Shown here one piece after another: positions 41,610 through 53,195 of a stretch of 64,000 nt of DNA. Positions within the stretch are counted from its first letter, which is position 1. Each line of letters begins with the position of its first letter. The notes beneath the pieces were generated by a model, which saw nothing but the letters and a program-made list of their open reading frames with translations, was not told the DNA's origin and ran no database searches. This stretch comes from Rachycentron canadum (lineage: Eukaryota; Chordata; Actinopteri; Carangiformes; Rachycentridae). The DNA lies in NCBI GenBank assembly GCA_038496675.1, contig CM076654.1, positions 467,161 to 531,160 of the forward strand, in the 5' to 3' direction. Position numbers and translations under genes: made by a program.

Positions 41610-42237
41610 CTCTCTCTCTCTCTGACCTGTCTCTCCCTCACTGTGGCTATCAGAATGAGACAAAAGGCCATAGGGATACAGAACGGTCAACAGAATATCA
41701 GAGACACAGCTCCGTCACCTGAGAAACATACAGCTGATTCAGCCGCCTGTGATGGGTTGTCTGATCTTGAATAGCACACTGCAGATGCTGTCCAGGTTTG
41801 AGTGGCTAAAGAGAAGACTATACAGTTTGTTTAATATATATATTGCCAGCTGTAGCCTATGTTATAGTCTAAATCCTGAAGGCAGTTAAGTGACCATTCA
41901 ACATCTCTTAATGCCACCCCCCAATCAAAGTAGTCTAGAACACGGCCTGAGGTGGAAACAGGCAAAGGCAGTCAGAAAAGAGAAAGAGAGAGTGAAATGT
42001 AGAGAGAGGAGAGAAGTTGAGGAGATGACTCCACAGTGAGACAGCAAACCGAATGGGAGACAGGCACAAAGAGAGAGTGAGAAGAAAGAGTTCTGTGATA
42101 GCATTACACCCATGGACATGAACATGATGATGAACTGTGTAGCAAGGTTTAAATCAAACTCTGTGGTTTTGTCTTTGATGTTCACCAGTCAAAGTCAGTC
42201 GGGACTGGAAGCAACATTAGCTTCTTCACTCATTGCA

Positions 42238-42293
42238 CACACACACGCACACGCACGCACGCACACACACACACAAACACACACACACACACG

Positions 42294-42379
<86 letters not shown>
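42238..42379 (+). repeat. CA-dinucleotide microsatellite ending at a gap
   Basis: About 140 bp of (AC)n with scattered cg and caa variants ends directly in the 500-N run at 42380-42879. The contig stopped inside a low-complexity sequence, so the join to the next contig is not supported by unique sequence. Confidence 0.95.
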
Positions 42380-42879
42380 NNNNNNNNNNNNNNNNNNNNN
42401 NNNNNNNNNNNNNNNNNNNNNNNNNNNNNNNNNNNNNNNNNNNNNNNNNNNNNNNNNNNNNNNNNNNNNNNNNNNNNNNNNNNNNNNNNNNNNNNNNNNN
42501 NNNNNNNNNNNNNNNNNNNNNNNNNNNNNNNNNNNNNNNNNNNNNNNNNNNNNNNNNNNNNNNNNNNNNNNNNNNNNNNNNNNNNNNNNNNNNNNNNNNN
42601 NNNNNNNNNNNNNNNNNNNNNNNNNNNNNNNNNNNNNNNNNNNNNNNNNNNNNNNNNNNNNNNNNNNNNNNNNNNNNNNNNNNNNNNNNNNNNNNNNNNN
42701 NNNNNNNNNNNNNNNNNNNNNNNNNNNNNNNNNNNNNNNNNNNNNNNNNNNNNNNNNNNNNNNNNNNNNNNNNNNNNNNNNNNNNNNNNNNNNNNNNNNN
42801 NNNNNNNNNNNNNNNNNNNNNNNNNNNNNNNNNNNNNNNNNNNNNNNNNNNNNNNNNNNNNNNNNNNNNNNNNNNNNNN

Positions 42880-42992
42880 GGAGAAGTAGGGACATTTTCC
42901 CATAGACTTCAATACAATCTGACTTCTTTAACAACCAGTGGAGTCGCCCCCTGATGGTCATTAGAGAGGATGAAGGTTTGAGGCTCTTCAGC
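42880..42992 (-). repeat. Dispersed repeat family A, copy 3, truncated by gap
   Basis: Starts at the first base after the gap with 'gagaagtagggacattttcc' and ends at the family's left edge 'gaccatcag..gaggatgaagg' (reverse orientation). Its other half is missing because of the gap. Confidence 0.85.
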
Positions 42993-43359
42993 ATTGGCTT
43001 CACTTTTATAGTCTATGATCTGATCAGTAGGTTGGTGTTTGTGACTGGTGGCTCATGGGAAACGGAGTTCCACCTCCTTTGTCTCATATTCTACATGTGA
43101 GCATCTCAACATTGAACATGTCAGTGCAACATGCTGAGGCTCATTTTATGTCCTGTCATGAACTGAAGAACTTTTCAAAGTAAAAGCCCTGTTTTTTTCT
43201 CTGGGTGAATTTTGCTGTGATGTTGGCAGACGCCTCAGAGCGTCGGCCATGTTGTCACATTAATTTCCTGCTGAGTGATGATACTCACTGCTGTGGGTCA
43301 GAGAGCTCATTACACCACCAGCTCTGAACTACAGCCCCTCCTCCTCTTGTCTCCAGTAG

Positions 43360-43501
43360 CAGAGATGCGTCTGGAGAGGAAGGTGGAGGTCCCAGTCTAC
43401 GATCTGTCCCTGATCAGAGGGATCTGGGAGGTCCGAGTGAAGAAATACCGACAGAGACAGAAGAAGGAGCAGGACAGGGTGGAGAAGAGCGCCCTCGCCA
43501 G
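43360..43501 (+). CDS. Orphan internal exon of an unrecognised protein
   Basis: An acceptor at 43355-43359 (ctccagtag) and a donor CCAG|GTAGGA at 43501/43502 enclose an open frame of about 47 codons, in phase 1 and out phase 2. It encodes MRLERKVEVPVYDLSLIRG, then a very basic, probably helical stretch (VKKYRQRQKKEQ). The composition is protein-like. I do not recognise the family, and no partner exons were found in this small contig (42880-44202). The contig placement is itself doubtful. Confidence 0.5.
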
Positions 43502-44069
43502 GTAGGATGTTACACCGACACTGAGCTTTGAGCTGCTTGGAAGTGAAACACGATGACTCATTAACTCAGGCATCATGGAGCCGCTCACAGCTGAAGACAA
43601 CATCTTACTAAAGGTCAAAGGGCCTTTTACTCTGATGGAGGAGGTCATGGTTGTTGCCTTCAGGGACCTGATCCTCTGACAGGAGCTCAGACTCATTGGT
43701 TTCTGGACCAAACCAGAGAAGCTCTGACTGTTTTCACTTTCTATGATAAAAGTTGGTGATTTTCTAAAACTTGTCTCAATACAACAAATAATGTTAACGA
43801 GGAAAAAAATGATTTAATTATTTAAAACTTATTTTCATAAACATTATTTGGACAAAAACTGGTGAGAATGTTTAAGCCTCTTCAGTCCACAGGAGTGACT
43901 ACGCCTCCTCCATCAGGTCTTCAGAGCCTCGTTCTCCTGATGGAGGAGCTGTTTGTTTCTCCTTCAACTAGAGAATCAGCTCTTTCTAACAAGCCCTGAT
44001 TTGTCCTGTGTGACACTGACTTCAGGGATAAACTCCTGAAGGAAGTTAGTTCAGCTCTGGATCAGTCTA

Positions 44070-44165
44070 TTACAGTGAACAGAGTCTTTACTGAGTCACA
44101 GATATAATGAGCTGAGTCTGAAGATGAGGAGACTTGGAGATATTTTTAAAAATGACTTTAACTTT
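44070..44165 (-). repeat. Dispersed repeat family B, reverse fragment
   Basis: The block complementary to 'tctcctcatcttcagactca' through 'gttcactgtaatag' matches the starts of the copies at 4757 and 60783 in reverse orientation. Confidence 0.8.
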
Positions 44166-44203
44166 AGGAGGAAAAACACAAAGAGATGAAACAATTTCAT
44201 GAN

Positions 44204-44363
44204 ATGGTCAGATAACAGACAGTATTATCACTGCACGTCTTCTACCCACCTCTCTCTACCTCTAACAATCTGAAGCCTTAAGTTGCAATGTTCAGCTTTC
44301 TTCCTCTTTCCCTGTTGGAGTCGAGTTGTCTGATCTCCAGCAGTGTTTATACTTTTCAATAAA
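44204..44363 (+). other. Continuation of the actin 3'UTR with poly(A) signal
   Basis: The first 57 bp repeat 26410-26466 with one mismatch. New sequence then continues to AATAAA at 44358-44363. It directly follows a single n at 44203, so a contig starts here. The simplest reading is that this contig belongs next to 26466. Confidence 0.8.
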
Positions 44364-45350
44364 ATGCCAACATTTGATGTTTACAACTTCTCAATTGTGT
44401 CATTAGCTACTTTTCCTCACTGTTTGATTTGCAAACTAAAATCTGACCTCAGCTCTGTTAATGTCCAACCACTCATTTGGAACATTAACAAACGGGTTCA
44501 TTGAATCATCGGTGATGGACTGATGCCCCCGACCCACAAACACCCACAGTGTCGACAGATGTAAAGCTGGAAAGAGTTTAATCACTTGCATTTGTAGTTT
44601 TCAGCTGTAGTGACTTAAATGTAATTACACTAAAGAACCAACTGAGGCCATGATTACAAACACTGCTACTCAACAGCCTCTGTGGTTGGTTTTCAAATGA
44701 GACAAGCTTTTGGTTGATGCCATTGAAATCCAAAGGACAAACAAGTTAAAGTTCAGTTAATATAAAATAATTAGTGTCCATCTCTCACCCCCCTGTTCTC
44801 CTCATGCACAGACATTAAAAGCAACACATATTTCCCTTTACTACAAATGTACAAAGATAATCTACAAATGATCAAAGATTTAACAAAACACAACAACTGT
44901 AAGATAATAACCACTGCAATCAGGTACGAAAGGCACGTCCCAAGGATAACAAATCAAAACAATGATTTGTGAAGTCAGCTGCATGAAAAAGCTTTTAAGA
45001 TGGAGTGTGGGTCCTATGAATCAACTCTGCATGTACAGGTTGACATGTATGGCCTCAAATGAAACATGGTAATCACAAACAAGCTGAAACTGAAGTGTGT
45101 AGACAGACAGGAAGCCGGCACAGAGCACAAGTCCTGAAAAAAATCACATCAATCTGCTCCTGACTGCACTGTAAAAACATTTTGTGAAGATACTTTGAAC
45201 TAGATGAAATAAAAAATGTGCGTACAGTACAAATGACTGAACACCATTAGAAACACTTGATATCTGCCATCTACAGAATGTACATATATGTGCATACACA
45301 CATATATACATGGTTCTTTTATCTTAGCTCTCTGTCGTGTGTGAGGCTGA
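44364..45350. other. Intergenic: actin 3' flank to GIMAP 3' end
   Basis: AT-rich DNA without a supported reading frame. It should contain the 3'UTR of the convergently oriented GIMAP-like gene. Confidence 0.5.
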
Positions 45351-47189
45351 TTATCTCAGAAGGACATGACTCAATATAACTCCCAGAAACAACATCATCA
45401 CAGAATAACAAACTGTCCATTTCCTTCTCTTACGATGATACTCCTCTTGGAGCTTTCTGAAGCTTGTTTTCTCCTCATCCAGGGACTGTTTTAGGTCCTG
45501 AGTTATTCGTTCCCACATGTCCCTTCTTTCCTTCTCCCAGACATCTTGATCTCTCTTCATTTCTTTTCTACTCTGCTCCAGTTTCCTCTCAGCAGTTTCC
45601 CTTTGCTCTCTTTCGAATTCAACTCTCTTCTCCGAAGCTTCCAGTTTTCTTCTCCATTCCTGTCGTAGAGTTTCTTCTTGTTTTTTCCGTCTCTTTTCGT
45701 CTTCATCTCGTTCTTTCTTTCTCTCCTCACGCTCCTTGTTGATGAATTCATCTTTGTCCTTCAGCTGTTTTTTTCTTAGTTCTTTCTGCTGTTCAATTTC
45801 TTCATTCATTTTTCTTTTCAGTTTTTGTGATTCTATTGAATGTTTTCTCTTCATCTCCTTTATTTCTTCTTGATTCTCTTTCATAACTCTCTCCATTTGT
45901 TTTTGCATGGTTTCCTCTGTATCGTCAAGCATCTCAGTAGTGTAGCAGCTGCGGCCATTGTTCTCCACCATGGTCTGGATCTTGGTCAGCAGCTCAGGGA
46001 CTTGTGTGCAGTTTGTTTTATCTTTGTTATTAAAGAGCTGATATCTCCCTCCACAGTCGTCTATTAGTTGTTTGAGAAAGTCGTCACAGCCTTTGATATA
46101 AGTGTCGAACGACTGATCCTCCAGATCTTCTCCCCTGGTGAATATAATGATGGTGAAGTCTCCTGCCTTTTTCCCAAAAACCCTCTTGATCAGTTCCATA
46201 GAGTCTTTTTCCTCTGGTGTAAAGTTCCCGATCTGCAGGACCAGGAGGAACACATGAGGTCCAGGAGCCAACATGGCGATGCATCTCTGAAGCTCCTGTT
46301 TAATATAGTCATCAGTGAGACTTCTATCAAACGAGCCGGGGGTGTTGATCACCTCAACAGGCTGCCCATCAATCTCTCCAGTTGCTTTTTCACATGACTT
46401 AGTTGGTGGTTTTGGGGCGATTCTGGGTTTGAAATGCTTTTTGCCCAAAATGGTGTTAGCGGTGGCACTCTTCCCACTGCCAGTCTTCCCAATCAGGACC
46501 ATCCTGAGAGGCTCTCTGCTCCGAAGCCCAACATCTCCTCCCATCTGACTCTTCACATCCTGAAGTTCAGCTCTGAGTTTTATGTTGGAGTTGAGCAGCT
46601 CTACAACCTTCTCCATCTGAGCCTTGGTGAACATGTCCTTGGTGAAGTGTCCAGATCCTCCAGCTCTCATCTTTCCCACAGTGTCCAACAGCTCAGAGAC
46701 CTGATGTTGGTCCTTGATGTTGAGAACAACATATCTCCCCCCACAGCTCTGACAGAGCTCCTGGATTTCTCTGTTCTTTTTTATAAAGTCAACAACAGCT
46801 GTAGCTTTAGGATCTGACTCCACAGTGAACAGGATCATGGTGAAGTTGTTGACTCCAGAGCTGAATGTGTTGTGGATGGTCTCCAACTCTTTAATGTCTT
46901 CATCAGTGACGGGACCCACAGGTAGGACCAGGATGAAGGCATGGACGCCCTCAGGATCACAGAGGGAGATACACCTGAATGATTCCTTCATCACTTCCTC
47001 CTGAGGTTTTCCACACAAGGCAGGCAGCTCCACCAGGGAAACCTGACGTCCACACACCTCGGCCTGATGTTTAACACACTCTGATGAGTTGGAGGCTGAA
47101 TGAAGCTTAGTCTGACCTAAGATGACCTTGGCTGCTGAAGACTTCACTGCTCCTCCTCCACACAGAACCAGGTTTAAAGCTGGTTTCAT
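45351..47189 (-). CDS. GIMAP8-like AIG1-family GTPase with C-terminal membrane anchor
   Basis: One long coding exon. The preferred start is ATG at 47189 (MKPALNLVLCGGG), giving 612 residues. The frame is open up to 47321, but a plausible acceptor lies near 47221 and no in-frame upstream ATG joins well to the likely 5' exon at 47519-47568. Residues 1-190 form a first AIG1 domain whose P-loop is degenerate (GGGAVKSS). Residues about 225-430 form a second domain with an intact P-loop (GKTGSGKS) and TRGED, but NTPG where DTPG is expected. A Lys/Glu-rich coiled coil spans about 435-588, and a hydrophobic tail (MMLFLGVILSHVLL) ends the protein. GIMAPs are immune GTPases acting on lymphocyte survival and organelle membranes; fish have large families. 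A cytosolic protein tail-anchored in a membrane is inferred. Confidence 0.85.
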   Translation of the reverse strand: MKPALNLVLCGGGAVKSSAAKVILGQTKLHSASNSSECVKHQAEVCGRQVSLVELPALCGKPQEEVMKESFRCISLCDPEGVHAFILVLPVGPVTDEDIKELETIHNTFSSGVNNFTMILFTVESDPKATAVVDFIKKNREIQELCQSCGGRYVVLNIKDQHQVSELLDTVGKMRAGGSGHFTKDMFTKAQMEKVVELLNSNIKLRAELQDVKSQMGGDVGLRSREPLRMVLIGKTGSGKSATANTILGKKHFKPRIAPKPPTKSCEKATGEIDGQPVEVINTPGSFDRSLTDDYIKQELQRCIAMLAPGPHVFLLVLQIGNFTPEEKDSMELIKRVFGKKAGDFTIIIFTRGEDLEDQSFDTYIKGCDDFLKQLIDDCGGRYQLFNNKDKTNCTQVPELLTKIQTMVENNGRSCYTTEMLDDTEETMQKQMERVMKENQEEIKEMKRKHSIESQKLKRKMNEEIEQQKELRKKQLKDKDEFINKEREERKKERDEDEKRRKKQEETLRQEWRRKLEASEKRVEFEREQRETAERKLEQSRKEMKRDQDVWEKERRDMWERITQDLKQSLDEEKTSFRKLQEEYHRKRRKWTVCYSVMMLFLGVILSHVLLR

Positions 47190-47518
47190 GTGTCCAGACC
47201 CAGAGTTTAAAGATGAAACCACTTGCTGAGAAACTAAAGAAGACTTTGGATTATAAAAGGCAATGAGCAGCCTAAATCCAAACAGTGATACACTGTGCAC
47301 GATTTTACTTGACTTGGTCAATTACTTTCACTTTAAGACTAAGACACTTTTCAAAAAAAATCCTCTTTGAGCCATGTAATTAAATGAATGAAATCTAATT
47401 TCTTATTGGTATTATTAAAATAATAAAGTTGGATTAATTTATGAAATCTTAGACTGTATGTGTGTCTGCTGTAAAATATTGGTACAACACATAGTTGTAG
47501 GGTTAGTGTTCAGCTCAC

Positions 47519-47568
47519 TCACGGTCAGGTGGTAATCTCATACTGCCACGGGACTTCAGCTCATTCAC
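47519..47568 (-). other. Likely 5' exon of the GIMAP-like gene
   Basis: On the minus strand an acceptor (ttttacag) and donor (GACC|GTGAGTG) enclose about 50 bp. No frame links it to the main exon with an initiating ATG, so it is probably untranslated or belongs to an alternative start. Confidence 0.4.
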
Positions 47569-47599
47569 GTCTGTAAAAGCACAAAGGTATTTTAGTCAT

Positions 47600-49510
47600 T
47601 TTTCAATATTCTAAAATTTGCATTTTTGTCTTAATAACATTGACTTCTTTTTAAATGATCAGAAACTGATTAAAAAGAGTTTATTTAAAAACATAATTGA
47701 ACTTTAAAAACTGTTAATCCCTCACTCCAGTCTTTGAAGTTCCTAAAAACACAAACCATAATCTAAGTTTCTTATAACTATTTTTTTATATCAATCTTGG
47801 TGTAAAACCTGGCGTAATGTTTTTTTTTTCCAAAACACTGTAGTAAAAGCATTTTCTGGATTTAGACTTAGTCATTAGATTTGATGCTGAGTTCACTTCA
47901 CACACCAGAAATCTTCACAACTGCCCCAAATAAAATATTTGACACCTTGTATTTTTGTTCATTCATTCACAGTAGTTGAGAATGTGGTGGTAGTAGTAAA
48001 TGTCTTGTTTTTGTAGCTGTTATTTATTATATAGCTTTACTTCCACAGTCACCTTGTCTGCATTGTGGACTATTATCCTCACATTTGTTGACAAATAAAA
48101 CTGACTAATATCAGCAAACATTAAAGAACTTGATGGGGCTTAACGTACATTAAATACCTGTAATTGCTGCTAACTTGTGTTGTAGACCTCCTAACATCGA
48201 TTTTCGATGGTATACATCTGAGGATTACTATCAACTTGTTTTTGCCTGTTATCGGAGAGCGCTGCCTTTTGTACAATCAAACACATTTGATCATTTGAAT
48301 TTGTTTCTACTCACCAGGTGAGATCATCTTTGATGCCATGTACAATTGTTGCAAATACAGGCTACGTATTAATGCCAAACTCCCTTGAGATACCCTTTTC
48401 TTCAGAGTGGGTAGGACACCACACTGAAGTGACATGACAGTTTAACAGCAAGTTAATGTTTAACATTCATACATGAAAAGCTCAGCACTTCACTTTCATG
48501 ACCCAAACTGAAACACAAAACTCATGAGTGAGACCTTTAATGCCACAACAAGTCAAGCAAAATATCACAAACCCTGAAACCAGAGGTGTTGAGCTTTCAG
48601 GGCCTGGTCATCACAGTGACTGACACCTGGTAATGAATTTCATTGTTCAATCACTCAAAGCATTTAGACCAGACCATTTAGTCATTTTTTTAACACTTTT
48701 CTTTCGTGGTGCAGCCAAAGCCCGTCCTGAAACCCCAGTTCTCACTGGCAGTAGTTCTCGCACAACTGCTGCTAAAGGGGCTTTTGCAAAGTACTGAGAT
48801 AATGAGAGATTTCAGTTTTTGATTTTCAAAAAAATTTGCAAAAGAACTTTTACATTTTAAACATGTTACATTAGGTTTTGAGTGAAGGCAAAAATAGAAA
48901 TTCATCCATTTAAATAAAATGAAGAGATACTGTCGATCAAAAAAGACTCAAATTGAGCAACAACATCAACAAATCACTTACTGTGGATTGTCTAGTTCCA
49001 CCTCAGGTTCTTCAACCAACTCTGGGTCAAAGACATTTAACTCTGTCTTCTCTTTTTAGGTGGTGTTATTTTTGACATCAAAGAAAGTTCATCTTTGGGT
49101 CTGACAGAGGTTCTTGTTGGTCAGAACAATCCTACCTTAAACTGTTACCATTATCTAAAGATTGAAGGTGAGGATAGGTTCAAATTAATACATCAAGACT
49201 TTATTGGTGTGATCATTGGTTTGACACAATGCCTTAGTCATGAAACTTATAAAAGATAACAGTTGAAATCTTTCTTTTAAGTCGGCTAAATCCAGAAAAA
49301 CTGGAATACTACAGGAACAGTGTCAGCCTTATATTTACATTTATTAATTCAATGTTTTTGTCCGATGTGTCATACACTGACTGGCCACTGGAGTCTCAAA
49401 TGTTTCAATAAAATTATGCAAAATGGCTGCAAACCCATCATTACTGGTGGTTGGATGTGATTTAAATAATAACTACTTAATGCTATAAATTAAAATACAA
49501 GAAACACACT
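47600..49510. other. Upstream flank of the GIMAP-like gene, no gene called
   Basis: AT-rich. A short open segment near 49005-48980 on the minus strand ends at a donor-like site, but I could not connect it to other exons. Confidence 0.4.
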
Positions 49511-49519
49511 ACTTGTATT

Positions 49520-49920
49520 GTACTTCATTAAATGCTCTCCATTCCCAGACTTTATGGCTCCTGTCTGTTCCCAGAGTTAAAAAGACATTTGCTGGTTGCA
49601 GAGCCTTTTCCTGTCAGGCCCATCTACTCTGGAACAACCTCCCCGCTGACATTAGACTATCTGACTCCATTCAGGCCTTCAAATCCAAACCTATTACAAT
49701 GAATTATAATAACTATAACTGTGTTAGTGTACCTATATCAGTAGTAGCAGCATTACAGCTAGAATCAACGTCATTGTTATTGCTGTGACTGGTTCTGCCT
49801 CAGGTTCCTGCCTCTTGGGAACTGGTGTGTCTCTGTAAACAATATATCATAAAGATAAAGTTTGACCTGCGCTCTCTCTTCTGTTGTGAATTGGTGCTAT
49901 ATAAATAAAATGACCGACCT
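49520..49920 (+). mobile_element. L2/Rex1-like LINE 3' fragment
   Basis: Encodes RVKKTFAGCRAFSCQAHLLW, continuing with NNLPADIRLSD and FKSK, the conserved C-terminal block of fish L2/CR1-like reverse-transcriptase ORFs. It ends with 'ggtgctatataaataaaatg', a typical 3' tail. The copy is truncated and its frame decays after the block. Confidence 0.7.
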
Positions 49921-50449
49921 TATTTTATTGAACTGTATTTTAATAAGGATATCAACCAGCTATATAAAAGTTGCTCCCTATTGACAGTTGGACTATAATA
50001 TTTAACTTCTTAAATCATATTACTCACTGTTACTATGATGCTATAATGGCTGCCTCCATCAGCCACAGTACTGTTAGCTAACTGTATAATCACTGCTCAC
50101 AATACATTTGTCTATGCTGGAGTCTAATGAAATGATCTGACTAGACCAGACACAGGGTTCATGACTGAATTTCTCTGGCAAATGACATTTTATTAGACCT
50201 CCCTTTTCTTTTTGTGGTTATTGAATGTAGCCGTTAGCACCAACTGCTAATGAACTAGTTAAGCTAACGGCGGAAGTAGCTAGCTTACTGTGGAAATTCA
50301 CATTTTTGATGTAACCCTTATAATTTACCCTTCAACTATATTATTGTGAAATAACCGTCGCACTTATTGTTTAAAAACGTGTAAAAAGTTAAGTTATAAA
50401 GAAGAGGAGAAAATGTCTCGACGTTCAGGTTAGTTACTGGTGACGGCGC

Positions 50450-50527
50450 TTCAACGTCCGGAAGTCACGCGGGGGAAAATGGCGGACGACACCTTCTTCC
50501 TCCGTTAATCAGCATCACTTCGTTCAG
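50450..50527 (+). promoter_or_regulatory. RNF gene promoter and non-coding exon 1 with short uORF
   Basis: An ETS-type site (ccggaagt, 50458-50465) is followed by AAAATGGCGG (YY1-type) and an exon ending at donor TTCAG|GTGTGT (50527/50528). A nine-codon frame (MADDTFFLR) runs 50479-50508 and is closed before the donor. The next exon starts at 53029. Confidence 0.6.
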
Positions 50528-50716
50528 GTGTGTTGATCTTCAAGCAGCCGGGTGAAACAGTCAAACAGTTATTTGACTACCCCGTTTCCTCGTTTTTATT
50601 CAGCTATTCAAATGCCGAGTCCCTGTCGGAAAACACGCCAGAGCGACCTGAGATCCGAGTGTGAAACCGACCTGATGGTGCAGTGCGGGGCCCGAGAGGC
50701 CATCGGTCAGCGGTGA

Positions 50717-50718
<2 letters not shown>

Positions 50719-50756
<38 letters not shown>

Positions 50757-50882
50757 AGACACACACAGACACACACAGACACACTCTCTCACACACACTC
50801 ACACACACTCACACACACTCACATACTCACATACTCACATACACACACTCACACACACTCACACAGACACACACACACACAC
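50719..50882 (+). repeat. CA-rich microsatellite in RNF intron 1
   Basis: (AC)n with interspersed 'acactc', 'acatac' and 'acagac' units, lying about 190 bp inside the first intron. The rest of this intron (50528-53028) shows no exon-like segment or large repeat. Confidence 0.9.
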
Positions 50883-53195
50883 GTTTATTTTAGATGTTAT
50901 TTTAGAGAGTTTTAAGTAAAATTAGACAAAGGTGGTTGTCAACAATACGACAACACAGGTGTGTACAGGTACATACTACATTGTGGTTCTGCCTTACGTC
51001 TTGTGGCCTATGTAGTTAGAATAGCAGATAGTTTGATTTAAAGTTTTTCTGTTCTGAAACCAGGTTAGACGAGGTATTTACCTCAATGACTTTTTTTGAA
51101 TTTCCATATTTTTGCATGGAGTTTGGTGGACAGTTGTCCAGTCAAGCCTGTCATGGTTCACAGATCTAATATAGTGAAGAGGAAAAGGTAGTAGGAACTG
51201 ACCGGAGATCAGCTGCTCTGTCAGTCACAGCTGGTGAATTTGACAGTAATTTAAAGATGATTTGAGGACGAAGGTTGTGAAGACTTTTATGAATAACTCA
51301 TTTTAAAAACCTCTACAAACACTATGGTGTTTGGTCTCTGGTGTGCTGGGTTTAACTCGCTTGCAGATTTGTTCTGCTCTTATCGCTTGGCTAAGAATGA
51401 GCTGAGGAAAAGATGCTGTGTGCCAGACTTTATTTGGGTTTTCTAAAATATTGACAGCTCAACTGAAGCCCTTAAACTAGATGGAATCACATGTCTGTCA
51501 TTGGAAATCTGTCATTGTATCATCCAGGGTCTCAGATGATGAAACATTTTGGCATCAAACATTAAAAAGTATAAAATTTAAACTGTTGCGGATCATGGAA
51601 GTGATTTATTTTCGTCTTTTACATCACATTAACACATGATATAGCTGATATGTGTTTGTGTGCAGTTGTACTTATAGTTTCTTACAAAAACCTTTTTTAT
51701 TAAAGCCTCAGAAATCACAATTCCAGATTCAGTGGAACTATAAAACAATAAAAAAAGTTTGAGCTGATAAACAAATGTTAAATTTAACTATAATTAGTAA
51801 ATTCTCTTTTGAAAAGCTACAACGATGAAACACAACTAATTTATCAGTTTGATTTTTCAAAATAATTGCACATTAATGTCCGTTAATCATTGCGGTTTAA
51901 TAGCTGCTTGGCTCTTTCATTTGGAAACGGCACAGTGTATTTGTAGTGATCTAACACAACAACAAAACGAAACATCATGACAGACTGAACAGAGGCTACA
52001 TGAACAGACTCAGATAAAGTTTGTGGTGGAGTCGATCTAAGCCACTGATTTGATTATGGAGGTGATTCCTGCTCAGCAGTTACCTTCGTCACAACAGGCG
52101 GCCATTTTCTTTTGCATGTTATTTCCTTTTTGTAAATAAAATGATGATGCAAATTTCTGCTCTGTTGACACGGGAATATGAACCAGTGTGTGGTACAGTG
52201 TAAGTCATTCAGACGCACAGCTGGTACCAAACTTATGCAAACTAGAGGGAAATTGATCCTGAGCAGTTTAGCACACAGAGCTAATGAATTAGAGCCGACA
52301 CGTCTCCGTAACTGTGGAGGTAGGTCGTGGTTTTTTGCAGGTTTCTTTTAAAGCTGAGGAGCCTTGAGGTTAAAAAATGTGCAGATTCTTGTACATCATT
52401 TTTTTTTACACTAGCACAAATTCAGCCTGTCGTTTAGTTTGTCTATTTTTATAGGTAAACTACATGAGGTTGTGAAGTGAAGAGCCCAGGGTGGGTGGGC
52501 AGGATACACAGTCAGAAATGAATGGTTACGCTCCAAATTTTAAATATGTTTGAGTAGCAACTGTGGACCTCTGCAGACCGAACTACACCTCTGCGTTTAA
52601 GTTTACTTACCATTTATAAGAGGCTTTATTTCTGGTCTTGTTGGTATGTGAGTGAAGGTCATTGCCAAGTGCATTTTACAATATACAAGGAATTTGTCTT
52701 GGTGTTGTGGTGCAAAAACAGTTAAAATAGAAGGAAAAAATATAAACAAAGACTCATACCAAGTCAAAACAAGGAAGTACTGAAGGTCAGATCACTTAGA
52801 TATAAATAGAAATAAATAACAATATATACATTAAAGATGTTAGAAATTTATAAAATAAACATGTTCAAATTATATTTTTCTTCAAATATGGAATAACTGT
52901 CAGGGGGGGTCAGGGGCTGGCCATACTCGGCCACACATTATAGTTTATAGCTTTATAGCTTTCATGATATCTGAGTAGCTTTAACCCTGTTGGTTTGCTG
53001 TGTATTGATGATGTCTTTCCTTCTACAGAGTGAGTGTTGATGGGGAGCATCTTCATCAATTCTTCATCATCCTCCATTGACCATGTGTCCCATCACTGAA
53101 GCTCTCTGTCCCTGCTGAAGGCTCAAAATCCTCTCTCTTTGGAGCTTGACTTCCTCCTCCTCCTTTATCTACGTCACTCCTCCCTCCGTCCAGTC

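Larger units (their letters stand above)
26967..42379. other. 15.4-kb contig without a recognisable complete gene
   Basis: AT-rich sequence with microsatellites: TG near 30466-30490 and 32600-32640, CT near 36429-36460, CA near 38650-38684, 41553-41607 and 42238-42379. A pyrimidine-rich tract lies at 32750-33000. No copy of repeat families A, B, C or D was seen here, although they are frequent in the rest of the window. One exon-like segment lies at 35265-35435 and one fish-type repeat at 37615-37965. Some non-repetitive stretches (about 27720-27820, 32160-32290, 38440-38580) could be conserved non-coding DNA or intron of a large gene; that is only an impression. Confidence 0.6.

Noticed and set aside
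42112..43003. Open frames of 218-280 codons across the gap at 42380-42879
   Set aside because: Most of each frame is N, with a CA microsatellite on one side and a dispersed repeat on the other.
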